From the NCBI RefSeq assembly GCF_010667685.1, contig NZ_WHZW01000010.1:1-64000 (forward strand): 64,000 nucleotides of DNA, written 5' to 3'. This document shows positions 18,753 through 29,233 of the stretch, piece by piece. Made by a program: the position numbers and the translations under genes. Each line of letters starts with the position of its first letter. Positions within the stretch are counted from its first letter, which is position 1. The notes below the pieces were generated by a model that was not told the origin of the DNA, ran no database searches, and worked only from the letters and a program-made list of their open reading frames with translations. This stretch comes from Bifidobacterium aerophilum (GTDB lineage Bacteria; Actinomycetota; Actinomycetes; Actinomycetales; Bifidobacteriaceae).

Positions 18753-19427
18753 TCACGCGCCGACGCGCTGACGCACGAAGCCGTCGAGCGTGGCTGCCGT
18801 CACGCCGTCGTATCCGTTGATCGACGCGAACTGCGGGCCGTCCTCCTCGGCATTGCGGTTAAACCCGAGCTGCGCAACGGTGGTGGCTCCCGAAGCGACC
18901 GCCGATGTCAAACCGGTGGCCGAATCCTCGAGCGCCACGCATTGCGCGATCTCGTCGTCGCCGATGCCCAGCAGCTTCGCCGCGGCCAGATACGGCGCGG
19001 GGGACGGCTTCTTCTCCACGTCGTCGTCACCGCAGATGAACCCGGCGAACGCGCCCTTCGGCGCATGATCCACCACGTTCTGCGCGAGCGGCCGCGGCGA
19101 CTGGGTGACCAGCACCGAGGGAATGCCCGCCTCGACCAGCGACGCCAGCACGTCCTGCACGCCGTCGGACCACGGAACCCGTTCGAATTCGCGCTTGGCC
19201 ACGTAGTCGACCATCATCCGGCCGATCTCTTCCGGAGGAAGCTGCGTGCCGTGCTTGATCATCAGTCCCGCGCAATAGTCAAGCGGGGTGCCCGACCCCT
19301 GCCAAGCGAGATCCTCGTCCCAGTAACCGCCATGAGCCTTGGCGATCTCCATTTCGCCGGCATGCCAATACGGTTCGGAATCGATCAGCGTACCGTCCAT
19401 ATCCCAGAACACGGCTTTGAGCATCAT
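18753..19427 (-). CDS. HAD-superfamily phosphatase (beta-phosphoglucomutase-like subfamily)
   Basis: A 224-residue HAD hydrolase. Motif I is FWDMDGTLIDSEP, with the nucleophile Asp near residue 9. A helical cap follows, then motif II (VTQSPRP, with Thr where Ser/Thr is expected), a Lys in the VEKKPSPAPY region (motif III), and motif IV ALEDSATGLTSAVASG. The sequence resembles sugar-phosphate phosphatases and beta-phosphoglucomutases. The start is ATG 19427 or the adjacent ATG 19424, with AAAGGTG about 9 bp upstream. A CCCGATG/CATCGGG hairpin (18677-18697) lies downstream. The substrate is unknown. Confidence 0.85.
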   Translation of the reverse strand: MMLKAVFWDMDGTLIDSEPYWHAGEMEIAKAHGGYWDEDLAWQGSGTPLDYCAGLMIKHGTQLPPEEIGRMMVDYVAKREFERVPWSDGVQDVLASLVEAGIPSVLVTQSPRPLAQNVVDHAPKGAFAGFICGDDDVEKKPSPAPYLAAAKLLGIGDDEIAQCVALEDSATGLTSAVASGATTVAQLGFNRNAEEDGPQFASINGYDGVTAATLDGFVRQRVGA

Positions 19428-19570
19428 CGCAAGGCACCTTTCTCTCGTTGTGGTTCGGCTAATATGCGCTATGTCTATCTCACCAAACCTCACGGACGAG
19501 CGCTCACAGATCGACGTTGATTCCATATCAGGATCGCATAACGCCGTTCTGGCAGCCCGCGGCACCACGG

Positions 19571-19758
19571 TTTGACGATCGAGAGGCTAAATCAGGCACT
19601 TACATGGGTCGTTTTGACGATCGAGAGGCACTCATCCCGGTCAACAGACCCGTTTGAGCGCAATTACACCCCCAGAATGGGTCATATCCCACGAATGAAT
19701 GCCTCTCGATCGTCAAACCGACCAGAACAGCAGGCGAATTTAGCCTCTCAATCGTCAA
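19571..19758. repeat. Four-arm nested repeat element, TTTGACGATCGAGAGGC arms
   Basis: Two direct arms (19571-19592 and 19613-19630) and two inverted arms (19700-19717 and 19738-19758). The outer pair shares the extra CTAAAT; the inner pair pairs with itself. Direct arms are 42 bp apart, inverted arms 42 bp apart, and the core is 71 bp. The right outer arm covers the last codons and stop of hspR. It occupies the only long gap between hspR and the HAD gene, and no gene is supported in 19428-19747. Confidence 0.85.
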
Positions 19759-20311
19759 GCAGCACGAGTTCGGAGGGGACAAGCTCGGCCTCGTCAGCCG
19801 GACCGGCCGTGATCTGCAACGGCTTGCCGCTGCCGCGACGCCAGATGCGGTAATACTTGGACTTCGCCTGCCGCACCTCGACGACCTCGCCGTCGACGCC
19901 GGCCTCGAACACGCTGTCGCCCTCGAGACGACGGCGCAGATGCCGGTTCTGCCGGCGCAACTGGCGGTTTTCCTCCTGCAACGAGAGGATGCGCGTGATG
20001 CCGGCCAGATTGATGCCTTCGGATTGGCTCAGCTGCTGAGCCTGCGCGAGCCGGTCGATATCACGCAACGTGTAGCGGCGCGCGCCGCCCTCCGTACGCT
20101 TGGGCACGACCAGACCGAGCCGGTCGTACTGCCGTAAGGTCTGCGGGTGCACGCCCGCAAGTTCCGCAGCCTGCCCAACCGCGAACACGGGCAGTTCCAC
20201 GTTCAGTCCCAACGAGTCCACCGCATCGAGATCGGCACGACCGGAGACGAGCGCCGCCGCACATGCGGCGTAGGCACGCCTGACTTCCTGCGCGATTCTC
20301 GCCATCAGCAC
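19748..20311 (-). CDS. hspR: HspR, MerR-family heat-shock repressor
   Basis: A 187-residue regulator. The MerR winged helix lies at about residues 40-110 (FAVGQAAELAGVHPQTLRQYDRLGLV ... GARRYTLRDIDRLAQ), followed by a coiled region (LQEENRQLRRQNRHLRRRL). HspR proteins bind HAIR sites (CTTGAGT-N7-ACTCAAG) with DnaK as co-repressor. The GTG start at 20311 has AAGGAG 4 bp upstream. It is the last gene of the dnaK-grpE-dnaJ-hspR cluster; a HAIR-like site lies upstream of dnaK. The N-terminal extension of about 40 residues and the C-terminal tail are longer than in the compact Streptomyces HspR. Confidence 0.9.
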   Translation of the reverse strand: MLMARIAQEVRRAYAACAAALVSGRADLDAVDSLGLNVELPVFAVGQAAELAGVHPQTLRQYDRLGLVVPKRTEGGARRYTLRDIDRLAQAQQLSQSEGINLAGITRILSLQEENRQLRRQNRHLRRRLEGDSVFEAGVDGEVVEVRQAKSKYYRIWRRGSGKPLQITAGPADEAELVPSELVLLDD

Positions 20312-20361
20312 TCATCTCCTTATCGTTCATTCATCATGGCCTTACGGCCAATCGGAACGCC

Positions 20362-20475
20362 TCTTCATCCCCGGCTCCCCTTCAGGGAAGCTGTCAGATG
20401 GCTTCATGACCACATCCTCAGCCAAATGCCCTGCTCCCCCTGAAGGGGGAGCTGTCAGCGAAGCTGACTGAGGGG
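20362..20475. repeat. Intergenic CTCCCC-type repeat pair between dnaJ and hspR
   Basis: GCTCCCCTTCAGGGAAGCTGTCAG near 20371-20394 and GCTCCCCCTGAAGGGGGAGCTGTCAGCGAAGCTGACTGAGGGGG at 20433-20475 are related. The second contains the palindrome CTCCCCCTGAAGGGGGAG and a second small stem CAGCGAAGCTG. From memory, repeats of this form are common between genes in gut actinobacteria and clostridia. Confidence 0.6.
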
Positions 20476-20497
20476 GTGAAAATGTCATCACATCAAA

Positions 20498-20537
20498 GTT
20501 CGAATAGACGTCAGCACGTACTGACGTCTATTCGAAC
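20498..20537. terminator. Perfect 17-bp hairpin after dnaJ
   Basis: Arms GTTCGAATAGACGTCAG (20498-20514) and its exact complement (20521-20537) flank a 6-nt loop, 17 bp after the dnaJ stop. On the minus strand it is followed by TTTGATG rather than a long T-run. It could be a weak terminator or an mRNA-processing or stabilising hairpin before hspR. Confidence 0.65.
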
Positions 20538-20554
20538 CATTCAAGGACGGCACA

Positions 20555-21583
20555 TCACCGCTGTTCGGCCAGTTCCGCCGCGAAATCGCCCGACGCCTTG
20601 TCGAACTCCTTCGCCGCGTGCTTCAGGCCCAGGCCCGGCTTGGCCGGCACGTGGATCTGCACGCGCCCGATCAGGTCGCCGAACGCATTGCCGTTCTTCA
20701 CGCCCTTGCCGGACACATGCACTTCCGTACCGCTGGACGACCCCGCTGGCACCTTGAACGTCACCGGCTCGCCGTCGATGTCCTTCATCTCGACCTTCGC
20801 ACCGGCCACGGCCTCGCCCACGGTCACCGGCAGATCCACGACCAGATCATGCCCGCTCATCGTGAACTTCGGATCGGTTTCGACGTTCACGTTCAGGTAC
20901 AGGTCGCCGGCCTTGCCGCCGTTGCGGCCAGGCTTGCCCTTGCCAGCCAGACGGATCTTCTGGCCATCCTTCACGCCGGCCGGAATATGCGTCTTGAACT
21001 TCTTGCCGTCGACGCTCAGGGACACCGTCGCGCCCTTGACCGCCTGACGGAACGTCAGCTTGATCTTCGAGTTGCGGTCCTCGCCGTTTTCCGGCTCGGG
21101 AGCGGATTCGTACTGCGCATACTGGCCGTACGGATTGCCGCCCTGCTGGCCGAATCCGCCGCGGCCGCCGGCACCCGCCGCTCCGCCGAACATCGAGAAG
21201 ATGTCGTTGAGATTGGTCGGACCGCCGCCGGACGTGGAAAAGCGGATGTTGCCGCCGTTGCCGCCGCCGAACATCGAACCGAAGACATCGGAGAAGCCGG
21301 ACGCGTCGAATCCGCCGCTGCCGGAGCCGCCGGCGAAGCGCGCGCCGCCCATGCCGAACTGGCGGATCGCATCGTACTTCTGGCGGGTTTCCTTATTGTT
21401 GAGCACGTCGTATGCCTCGGAGATGTCCTTGAACTTCTCCTCGGCTTCCTTGGTCTTGTTCAGATCAGGATGGTATTTGCGGGCCAGCTTGCGGTATGCC
21501 TTGGTGATGTCGGCCTCGCTGGCGTCCTTGGAGACACCAAGGACTTTGTAGAAGTCTTTGCTCAGCCATTCGTTTTCAGCCAT
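20555..21583 (-). CDS. dnaJ: DnaJ-family co-chaperone without zinc finger
   Basis: A 342-residue protein: J domain at about residues 8-75 with HPD (KYHPDLN), a long Gly/Phe-rich linker (about 80-165), and a DnaJ C-terminal substrate-binding region with [15 protein letters not shown]. The four CxxCxGxG zinc motifs of classical DnaJ are absent, so it is of the type II/CbpA class. It stimulates DnaK ATPase and delivers substrates. ATG 21583 is chosen because AGGAG lies 5 bp upstream; ATG 21586 is directly adjacent. It is third in the dnaK cluster, 218 bp from grpE, a gap holding a very stable hairpin. Confidence 0.92.
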   Translation of the reverse strand: MAENEWLSKDFYKVLGVSKDASEADITKAYRKLARKYHPDLNKTKEAEEKFKDISEAYDVLNNKETRQKYDAIRQFGMGGARFAGGSGSGGFDASGFSDVFGSMFGGGNGGNIRFSTSGGGPTNLNDIFSMFGGAAGAGGRGGFGQQGGNPYGQYAQYESAPEPENGEDRNSKIKLTFRQAVKGATVSLSVDGKKFKTHIPAGVKDGQKIRLAGKGKPGRNGGKAGDLYLNVNVETDPKFTMSGHDLVVDLPVTVGEAVAGAKVEMKDIDGEPVTFKVPAGSSSGTEVHVSGKGVKNGNAFGDLIGRVQIHVPAKPGLGLKHAAKEFDKASGDFAAELAEQR

Positions 21584-21614
21584 CATGTCTCCTTTCATTC
21601 ATTACGTGTGGAAT

Positions 21615-21735
21615 AAGGTGCAGTGACCGCGTGGGGCAGCGGCATGTGTTGCCCGACACGCTCCAGGCCGCTTGGCCGAGTCTTACAGTCGGGCAACACA
21701 TGCCGCTGCCCCACGCTCGTTGGTTGCCGCACCTT
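21615..21735. repeat. 26-bp perfect stem element between grpE and dnaJ
   Basis: The inner stem 21631-21656 pairs perfectly with 21689-21714 (arm begins GTGGGGCAGCGGCATG), with a 32-nt loop that contains a small GGCC/GGCC hairpin. An outer pair AAGGTGC/GCACCTT (21615-21621 with 21729-21735) encloses it. It would separate grpE from dnaJ expression by termination or RNase processing. Confidence 0.8.
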
Positions 21736-21801
21736 GCGTTCGTGGAAGCCGGGACAAAATATGCCGACTCCTACAAACTGTCTATTTAGGGATGGGTGGA
21801 T

Positions 21802-22503
21802 TTAGTTTTGGGGAGAGGCGACGACCACTCGGGCGGCGCGGATGACGCGGTCGCCGATGCGGTAGCCGGCCTCCACCACGGTGTCGACGGTCTCCTTCTC
21901 GGCCGACGCATCCGGGCGATGCAGGATCGCCTCGTGCTTCGTCGGGTCGAAGTCCTCGCCCTTTTCGCCGAACTTCTCGACGCCGAACTTCTCGAACGCC
22001 TTGTCGATCTTCGTGGCCACGGCCTTGAAGGAATCGTCCATCTCGCTGTGTTCGCGGATGCGGTCGATGTCGTCGAGGGCCGGCAGCAGCGCCGTCAGCA
22101 CGTCGATGATGCCATGCTGGCGGAAGCGCTCCTGTTCCTTCTGCGCGCGGTTGCGGTAGTTGATGAACTCCGCACGCTCGCGCTGCAAGGCCTCAAGGTA
22201 GTCGGCGGCCTCCTTCTTGGCCTTGCCAAGCGGGGTGAGGGTGTCGTCGGCGGACTTGTCGGACTTGGAATCGGAATCCGCGGCAGCGTCCTTGGAATCT
22301 TCGGGCTTGTCAGCCGATGAATCCTTTGCGGCGGTCTTGCCTTCCGGCGCTCCCTCAGTCGCGGCGTGTGCGGCACCAGATCCCTCACCCGAGGGAGCCG
22401 AAGAGGCGGCCGAGCCGGCCGCGGCCGACGCAGCCGCACCGGCGGCCACGTCGTCCACGTCCGGCAGATCGTTCAGGTAATCGTCCTTGTTGAACTCAGC
22501 CAT
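21802..22503 (-). CDS. grpE: GrpE nucleotide-exchange factor
   Basis: A 233-residue protein. An Ala/Ser/Asp-rich disordered N-terminus (about 1-85) is followed by the long GrpE helix (AKKEAADYLEALQRERAEFINYRNRA) and the beta domain with the conserved HEAI and VVEAGYRIGDRVIRAARVVV. It exchanges ADP on DnaK. It starts 11 bp after the dnaK stop, with AGGAACC as ribosome site, so translation is probably coupled. Confidence 0.95.
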   Translation of the reverse strand: MAEFNKDDYLNDLPDVDDVAAGAAASAAAGSAASSAPSGEGSGAAHAATEGAPEGKTAAKDSSADKPEDSKDAAADSDSKSDKSADDTLTPLGKAKKEAADYLEALQRERAEFINYRNRAQKEQERFRQHGIIDVLTALLPALDDIDRIREHSEMDDSFKAVATKIDKAFEKFGVEKFGEKGEDFDPTKHEAILHRPDASAEKETVDTVVEAGYRIGDRVIRAARVVVASPQN

Positions 22504-22514
22504 CGGACGGTTCC

Positions 22515-24404
<1,890 letters not shown>

Positions 24405-24431
24405 AATGTTTGCTCCTTTGGTTGATTATTC

Positions 24432-24452
24432 GTTGACGTTTCTGCGCTCAAG
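24432..24452. promoter_or_regulatory. Possible degenerate second HAIR site before dnaK
   Basis: On the minus strand, CTTGAGC-N7-CGTCAAC: one half matches the HAIR consensus well (six of seven), the other only at TCAA. It is weak and reported because HspR targets often carry two sites. Confidence 0.3.
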
Positions 24453-24534
24453 CTTCGGATCGCGGATCACGACCCGAAGGTCGCGGTCTCGCCGTCCTCG
24501 TCTCGAGGATGTCGGCCTTTTTTGTTTTCCAAAA

Positions 24535-24555
24535 CTTGAGCCTACACCACTCAAC
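24535..24555. promoter_or_regulatory. HAIR operator for HspR upstream of dnaK
   Basis: CTTGAGC-N7-ACTCAAC fits the known HspR-associated inverted repeat CTTGAGT-N7-ACTCAAG with one change in each half and exact spacing. It lies 131-151 bp before the dnaK start, in an AT-rich promoter region, with hspR as the last gene of the same cluster. Confidence 0.85.
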
Positions 24556-24702
24556 TTTTATTCGCAAACTATTATTCCCGGATTATCGGAAAAATTTTTC
24601 GGACGCACGCAGACGAACACAGAACGCCCGCCGCCCCTCACACAGAAGGACGACGGGCGTACGCAACCAGCCGTCGGCGACAACGGCCTGGCCTACCGAA
24701 CC

Positions 24703-25698
24703 TTACCGATGACCATACTGCCCATACTGACTGTACGGCTGCCCGTACTGCGGATACGCTTGGCCGCCCGTCTGCCCGTACGACGGCAGCACACCCTGCG
24801 CGCGCATCTCCTGCGCCATCTGCATCAGCCGGGCGATACGCTCGTCGGTCGGCGGGTGGGTCGAGAACAACTTCGAGAAACCGGCCGCGGAGAACGGGTT
24901 CGCGATCATCATCGCAGCCACCGACTGCGTTCCGGCGGTCTTGCGCATCGGCGCGGCCTGTGCCCCGTACGAGATTTTGTTCAGCGCCGACGCCAACGCC
25001 TCCGGGTCACCGGTCAGCGTCGAACCGTCCTCGTCCGCATCGAACTCGCGCGTGCGCGAGATCGCCATCTGGATCAGCGACGCGGCCAACGGCGCCAGGA
25101 TCGCGCTGACCAGCACGCCGATCAGCCCGAGCCCACCGGACGAATTCTCACGGTCGTCACGCGAGTTGCCGCCGCCGAAATACATCAGCGAGTATCCGAG
25201 ATACGTGATGACCGTGGCCATCGCGGACGCGACCGCCGACGTCAGAATGTCATGGTTGTACACATGCATGAGCTCGTGGCCGAGCACGCCGCGGATCTCG
25301 CGTTCGTTGAGGATCTGCAGGATGCCCTGCGTGCAGCACACCGCCGCATGACGTTCGTTGCGGCCGGTGGCGAAGGCGTTCGGACTCATGGTCGGCGCGA
25401 TGTAGATGCGCGGCATCGGCTTGCCGGCCTTGGCGCTCAGTTCGCGCACGATGCGGTACAGCATCGGCGCCTCGGCTTCCGAAACCTCGCGGGCGCCCAT
25501 CGACGCGATGGCGATCTTGTCGGAGAACCAGTAGGAGAGGAACGTAGTGGCGAGACCGATGAGAATGTACACGCCCAACGTGCCGCGACTGCCGCCCGTC
25601 GCCCACCAGATGAGCATGATGACCGTCCACATCAGCGCGAAAAGCAGCGTCGTTTTCAGGCCGTTGTAGTGGCCGTGCACCCGCAGTTTGCCATTCAT
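24703..25698 (-). CDS. htpX: HtpX-type membrane zinc metalloprotease
   Basis: A 331-residue protein. It has two N-terminal transmembrane helices (about 16-60), the zinc motif HELMH in VLGHELMHVYNHD, two further hydrophobic segments, and the conserved STHPPTDERIARL near the end. HtpX degrades misfolded membrane proteins under stress. An unusual C-terminal tail, rich in Tyr/Gly/Gln (repeats of QYGQ and PQYG), replaces the usual short end. ATG 25698 is at the start of family similarity (MNGKLRVHGH). It lies upstream of the dnaK cluster on the same strand; its own promoter region (25699-25860) shows no clear HAIR site. Confidence 0.92.
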   Translation of the reverse strand: MNGKLRVHGHYNGLKTTLLFALMWTVIMLIWWATGGSRGTLGVYILIGLATTFLSYWFSDKIAIASMGAREVSEAEAPMLYRIVRELSAKAGKPMPRIYIAPTMSPNAFATGRNERHAAVCCTQGILQILNEREIRGVLGHELMHVYNHDILTSAVASAMATVITYLGYSLMYFGGGNSRDDRENSSGGLGLIGVLVSAILAPLAASLIQMAISRTREFDADEDGSTLTGDPEALASALNKISYGAQAAPMRKTAGTQSVAAMMIANPFSAAGFSKLFSTHPPTDERIARLMQMAQEMRAQGVLPSYGQTGGQAYPQYGQPYSQYGQYGHR

Positions 25699-25860
25699 AA
25701 TCCACACACTAAATTCACTGTCTGAACGTTGGCTGGACAGCGGCAGGCAGTACGGGGCGTATCCGCCACAGGCTGAATCGACGCTACCGTGCGCAAACCA
25801 ACGCAAATCGGCTGCCGGGCGTTGGCTTGCGCGCAGATGCGCCAATCGCGGACGCACAGG

Positions 25861-26988
25861 TCACGCGGTCATCGCGGCGGAGTGGATCGTGTCGAGCATC
25901 GACACCAGTCCGGACAGCAGGTCGTATTCCTCGCAGGCGTCGCTCATCACCGCGAGCACGTAGTCGCCGGACGACGAACGCACGATGCCGGCGTCGTTCA
26001 ACGCGTAGTAACCGCCCTCGCCGTTGATCCAGCCGGCTTTGGTGTATACGGAATACTGTTCGCCGAGCGCCATGTGGATCGTGGAGTTCAGCGTGGACGA
26101 GAATTCTCCGGCCAGCCACTGCCGAGCCGCGGACGAGACGTCCGTCGCGGATTGCGTCGTGTTGTCGCCCGTGCCGGCGCCGGACGAACCGTCGCCTTCC
26201 GAAGCCGACGATGCGGCCGCCGACGTCGATGACCCGTCATCGTCGAACAGGTATCCGTATCCGGCAGCCCACATGCGCGCCAGGTCCGCCGCCGACATGT
26301 TCAGATACGCGCCCTGCGTCACGTCGGCGGATACCCCGACCGCCGACGACCACTGCGCGAATCCGTCGGTGCCGTACGTGTCGTGCAGTTCCTTGTAGGC
26401 GGTGTTGTCGGACACGGTGATCGCCTGGTCGATCAGGTATTGCGTGTTGCCGCCGGCATCGGTTTCGGCCAGATACGCCACGTCGAGGTCGAGCGCCCCG
26501 GTCTGCGCGACCGACAGAACGTACGGTCCCTTGATCGCCGATGCGGAATAGCGAGCCGTGTTCGCGTACGACGAGATCGCCTTGCCCGACGCGACGTCGA
26601 CGAGTACGAACGATACCGAATACCCGTACGACGAGAACGCGTTCAGCTCGTTCTCCAATTGCAGCTGCGTGTCCGTGTCGAGCGTGAAACCGGACGTGGC
26701 GATCTGCGCGGAACCGTCAAGCTGTCCGATCGCGTTGACCACGGTTTCCGTCGACGTCGGTTCGGCCGCCGGCACGTCCGCGGCCTCGTGGGTCGAATCC
26801 TGCGCGGCCGACTTTGATCGGTGTCCGGTTTCGGACGCGGCCGACGACGATTCGGCAACGGCGTCACGCCACAGGAGCTGCGCGGAACCGTACGCGGCGA
26901 CGGATACCGCCAGAGTCGCGCCGATGACCGCGGCCAGACGGCGGCGATATACCGGCGACTGCGCAAGATTGGCCGACCACACACGCAT
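25861..26988 (-). CDS. Beta-lactamase-like serine hydrolase, membrane-anchored
   Basis: A protein of about 375 residues. It has one N-terminal membrane helix (LAAVIGATLAVSVAAYGSAQLL), an Ala/Ser/Glu linker, then a domain with the serine beta-lactamase/transpeptidase motifs: SxxK (SAIK in YSASAIKGPYV), SDN (ITVSDNTAYKEL) and a KxG-like motif (YTKAGWINGEGG). The fold is class A beta-lactamase-like; the role may be cell-wall related or hydrolytic rather than drug resistance. A low-complexity Ser/Asp/Gly insert lies between SDN and KAG. The start is uncertain: ATG 26988 or GTG 27174, which would add 62 Arg-rich residues; neither has a clear ribosome site. Confidence 0.75.
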   Translation of the reverse strand: MRVWSANLAQSPVYRRRLAAVIGATLAVSVAAYGSAQLLWRDAVAESSSAASETGHRSKSAAQDSTHEAADVPAAEPTSTETVVNAIGQLDGSAQIATSGFTLDTDTQLQLENELNAFSSYGYSVSFVLVDVASGKAISSYANTARYSASAIKGPYVLSVAQTGALDLDVAYLAETDAGGNTQYLIDQAITVSDNTAYKELHDTYGTDGFAQWSSAVGVSADVTQGAYLNMSAADLARMWAAGYGYLFDDDGSSTSAAASSASEGDGSSGAGTGDNTTQSATDVSSAARQWLAGEFSSTLNSTIHMALGEQYSVYTKAGWINGEGGYYALNDAGIVRSSSGDYVLAVMSDACEEYDLLSGLVSMLDTIHSAAMTA

Positions 26989-27320
26989 CACCCGCCGGAC
27001 GCGCCCGCCGCGCCGGCTTCGGGCATTCGAGGATGCACGACGGGGGTGCGGGACCCGCGGGGTTCGAGGACGCCGATCGCCGGTTGCGGCGCGTGTCGCG
27101 CGGTTCGAGATGACGGTTCTGTTGCGGCATGGTACTTCCAGATCGATCAGGACAGGGGGTATACGTGAATGCACACGCCAATATACGCCGCAACCGCGTC
27201 ACACGACTGGAAGGAATCTGAGAGGTTCCTAGGATAGGCTGCCCGACCTCTACAGGTCGTCGTAGTGCGCGGTGAAAACCGGCACGAAAGCCGGCACGAA
27301 AGCCGAGCGCCCCGAATACG

Positions 27321-27356
27321 ATGGTCCCCCGCGGACAAATCTCCACGGGAGACCAT
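27321..27356. repeat. Hairpin in the fprA-downstream region
   Basis: A 15-bp stem (27321-27335 with 27342-27356, arm starting ATGGTC, two G-U pairs) with a 6-nt loop, 94 bp past the fprA stop. The same gap (26989-27449) has CGACCT/AGGTCG at 27244-27259 and a tandem GGCACGAAAGCC twice near 27281-27304. No gene is supported there apart from a possible longer start for the neighbouring hydrolase. Confidence 0.6.
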
Positions 27357-27449
27357 CTAGTAGCCAATACGGCCGCGAATAACTGCAGACCAACACGTCC
27401 GCGCAGATCCGCACGGACCCGCACGGATCGCGATCAGTCGCGCATCAGA

Positions 27450-28907
27450 TCAGGCGTGAGCCAGCTCGCGCATCTGATCCGGGTCGATGACCTTCTTGTG
27501 CTCACGGCCTTCCTTCGCGCCTTCGGCACGTTCGAACGCGTCGACCTTCTTCCAGCCGGCGAAGTCGATCGGCTTGACGCCGCGGCTTTCCAACAGTCGG
27601 TCGATGGACTCGGGGTCACGGTCTTCGGCCACGCGGCCGCCTTCCGCGGCCTTGGCGAGATCCTCAAGCATGTTGGTCACGATCATCAGCGCGTCGGACT
27701 TGGTCGAGCCGATCAGGCCGACCGGGCCGCGCTTGGCCCAACCGGTCGCATACAGGCGTTCACGCACCTCGCCGCCGTCCGCGGCGGTGGTGATGCGGCC
27801 ATCACCGTTCGCGTTGGCCAGGTGAGCGCCCTTCTCGTCGTACACGATGCCGGGCGCCTCGGCCGGCTTGTAGCCGATCGCGTGGTACACGGCCTCGACC
27901 GGGTAGTCGGTGAACTCGCCGGTGCGATGCATCTTGCCGTCGGCGCCGGTTTCGGTGCGCTCGACGCGGATCGCAGTCACCTTGCCGTCCTCGCCGAGAA
28001 CCTCGGTCGGGGCGGAGTTGAAGTGGATGTAGTACTTGCGGTCGGCCGGGTTGCCCTCGAAGTCGACGTCGCCGTCGTCCTCCATGTCCTCGGCCATCTC
28101 ACGGATCGTGAACAGCTCCTCGACCATCTGACGGGTGAGCTTGTCCTTGCCGGCCACCTCGATGGTGTCGTCGTCCAGCTCGAAGTCGTCCTCGTTGATG
28201 ATGAGCTGCACGCCGGGCAGCTTCTCCATCTCGCGCAGTTCCTGCACGCTGAACTTCGCCTGCGCGACGCCACGGCGGATGAACAGGTGAAGCACCTTCG
28301 CCTTGTTCTTGCCGATACCTTCGTAGACGTTGTCCGGAATGTCGGTCTTGGCCTTGAGGTCGTCCGCATTGCGCATAAGCTCGCGGGCCACGTCCATCGC
28401 GACGTTGCCGCCGCCGATCACGGCCACGTTCTCGGCCGTCAGCGGCCATTCGCGGGCTCCGGTCGGATAACCGTCGTACCACTCAACGAACTTGGCCGCG
28501 CCGTACACGCCGTCAAGGTCCGCGCCCGGCAGGCCGAGCGGCTTGTCCTTGACCGCGCCGGTGGCGAACAGGACCGCGTCGTAACGGGCGAGCAGCTCGT
28601 CGAGCGTCACGTCCTTGCCGAACTCCACGTCGCAGTACAGGTGGATGTCGGGGTTGTCGAGCGTCTTCTCGAGCGCGTCGGCGATGAACTTGATGGACGG
28701 GTGGTCAGGTGCCACGCCATAGCGGACCAGGCCGAACGGCACGGGCAACTTCTCGAACAGGTCGATGCGGGCCTTGGTGCCGAGGCCAAGTTCCTCGCCC
28801 AGCTTCTTGAGCTGACGCAGGAAAATGTCGGAGGAATAGACGCCGGCCGGACCGGCGCCGATCACTGCAATGCGCAGTTCGTTGTTGGTATTCGAAGATT
28901 CAGTCAC
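27450..28907 (-). CDS. fprA: FprA-type ferredoxin/flavodoxin-NADP+ reductase
   Basis: A 485-residue flavoprotein of the adrenodoxin-reductase/FprA family. The FAD dinucleotide motif IAVIGAGPAGVYSS is at about residue 12. Then come LFEKLPVPFGLVRYGVAPDHPSIK, the NADP motif VAVIGGGNVAMDVAREL, and the C-terminal YATGWAKRGPVGLIGSTKSDA typical of this group. It moves electrons between NADPH and ferredoxin. The GTG start at 28907 was chosen because family similarity starts there and the frame further upstream runs into a repeat element. It is monocistronic. Confidence 0.9.
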   Translation of the reverse strand: MTESSNTNNELRIAVIGAGPAGVYSSDIFLRQLKKLGEELGLGTKARIDLFEKLPVPFGLVRYGVAPDHPSIKFIADALEKTLDNPDIHLYCDVEFGKDVTLDELLARYDAVLFATGAVKDKPLGLPGADLDGVYGAAKFVEWYDGYPTGAREWPLTAENVAVIGGGNVAMDVARELMRNADDLKAKTDIPDNVYEGIGKNKAKVLHLFIRRGVAQAKFSVQELREMEKLPGVQLIINEDDFELDDDTIEVAGKDKLTRQMVEELFTIREMAEDMEDDGDVDFEGNPADRKYYIHFNSAPTEVLGEDGKVTAIRVERTETGADGKMHRTGEFTDYPVEAVYHAIGYKPAEAPGIVYDEKGAHLANANGDGRITTAADGGEVRERLYATGWAKRGPVGLIGSTKSDALMIVTNMLEDLAKAAEGGRVAEDRDPESIDRLLESRGVKPIDFAGWKKVDAFERAEGAKEGREHKKVIDPDQMRELAHA

Positions 28908-29020
28908 GCGTTCCAGACTATCGCAAGCCGCCGAATCGCGGAAGGGGTGATTTGGCGGACATACGTGGGCATGCATGTCGGCAGAATCGGGCTGACTGGC
29001 CGTTTGAGACTCGGAATGAG

Positions 29021-29220
29021 CATCTTTCGGCAAACTTTGAGGCAGATCGGCGAATTCGCAGAGGTCTTTCCTCAAACTTTGAGGCAGTCTTGTTCGAAAC
29101 CAGCGCCATATTTCCTCGACAACGGCCCATATCTAGAGTGTGTAAACAGAGAAGCTGCCTCAGAGTTTGCAGAAAGATCCTTACAAACCGCACAATCTGC
29201 CTCAAAGTTTGGAGAAGACT
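29021..29220. repeat. Four-arm nested repeat element, GAGGCAG family (copy 1)
   Basis: Direct arms CAAACTTTGAGGCAG at 29031-29047 and 29073-29087; inverted arms at 29155-29169 and 29195-29211. The outer arms pair perfectly over 17 bp. The inner arms pair over 23 bp with a few mismatches, including a CTTTC extension. Spacing is 42 bp, 67-bp core, 42 bp. It fills the gap 28908-29233 and its right edge is 14 bp past the stop of the ATPase gene. Confidence 0.88.
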
Positions 29221-29233
29221 CAACCGGCATCGC

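Noticed and set aside
19571-19758. CRISPR-like interpretation of the repeated arms
   Set aside because: Only two direct and two inverted copies are present; a CRISPR array needs several direct repeats of equal spacing, and no cas gene is near.
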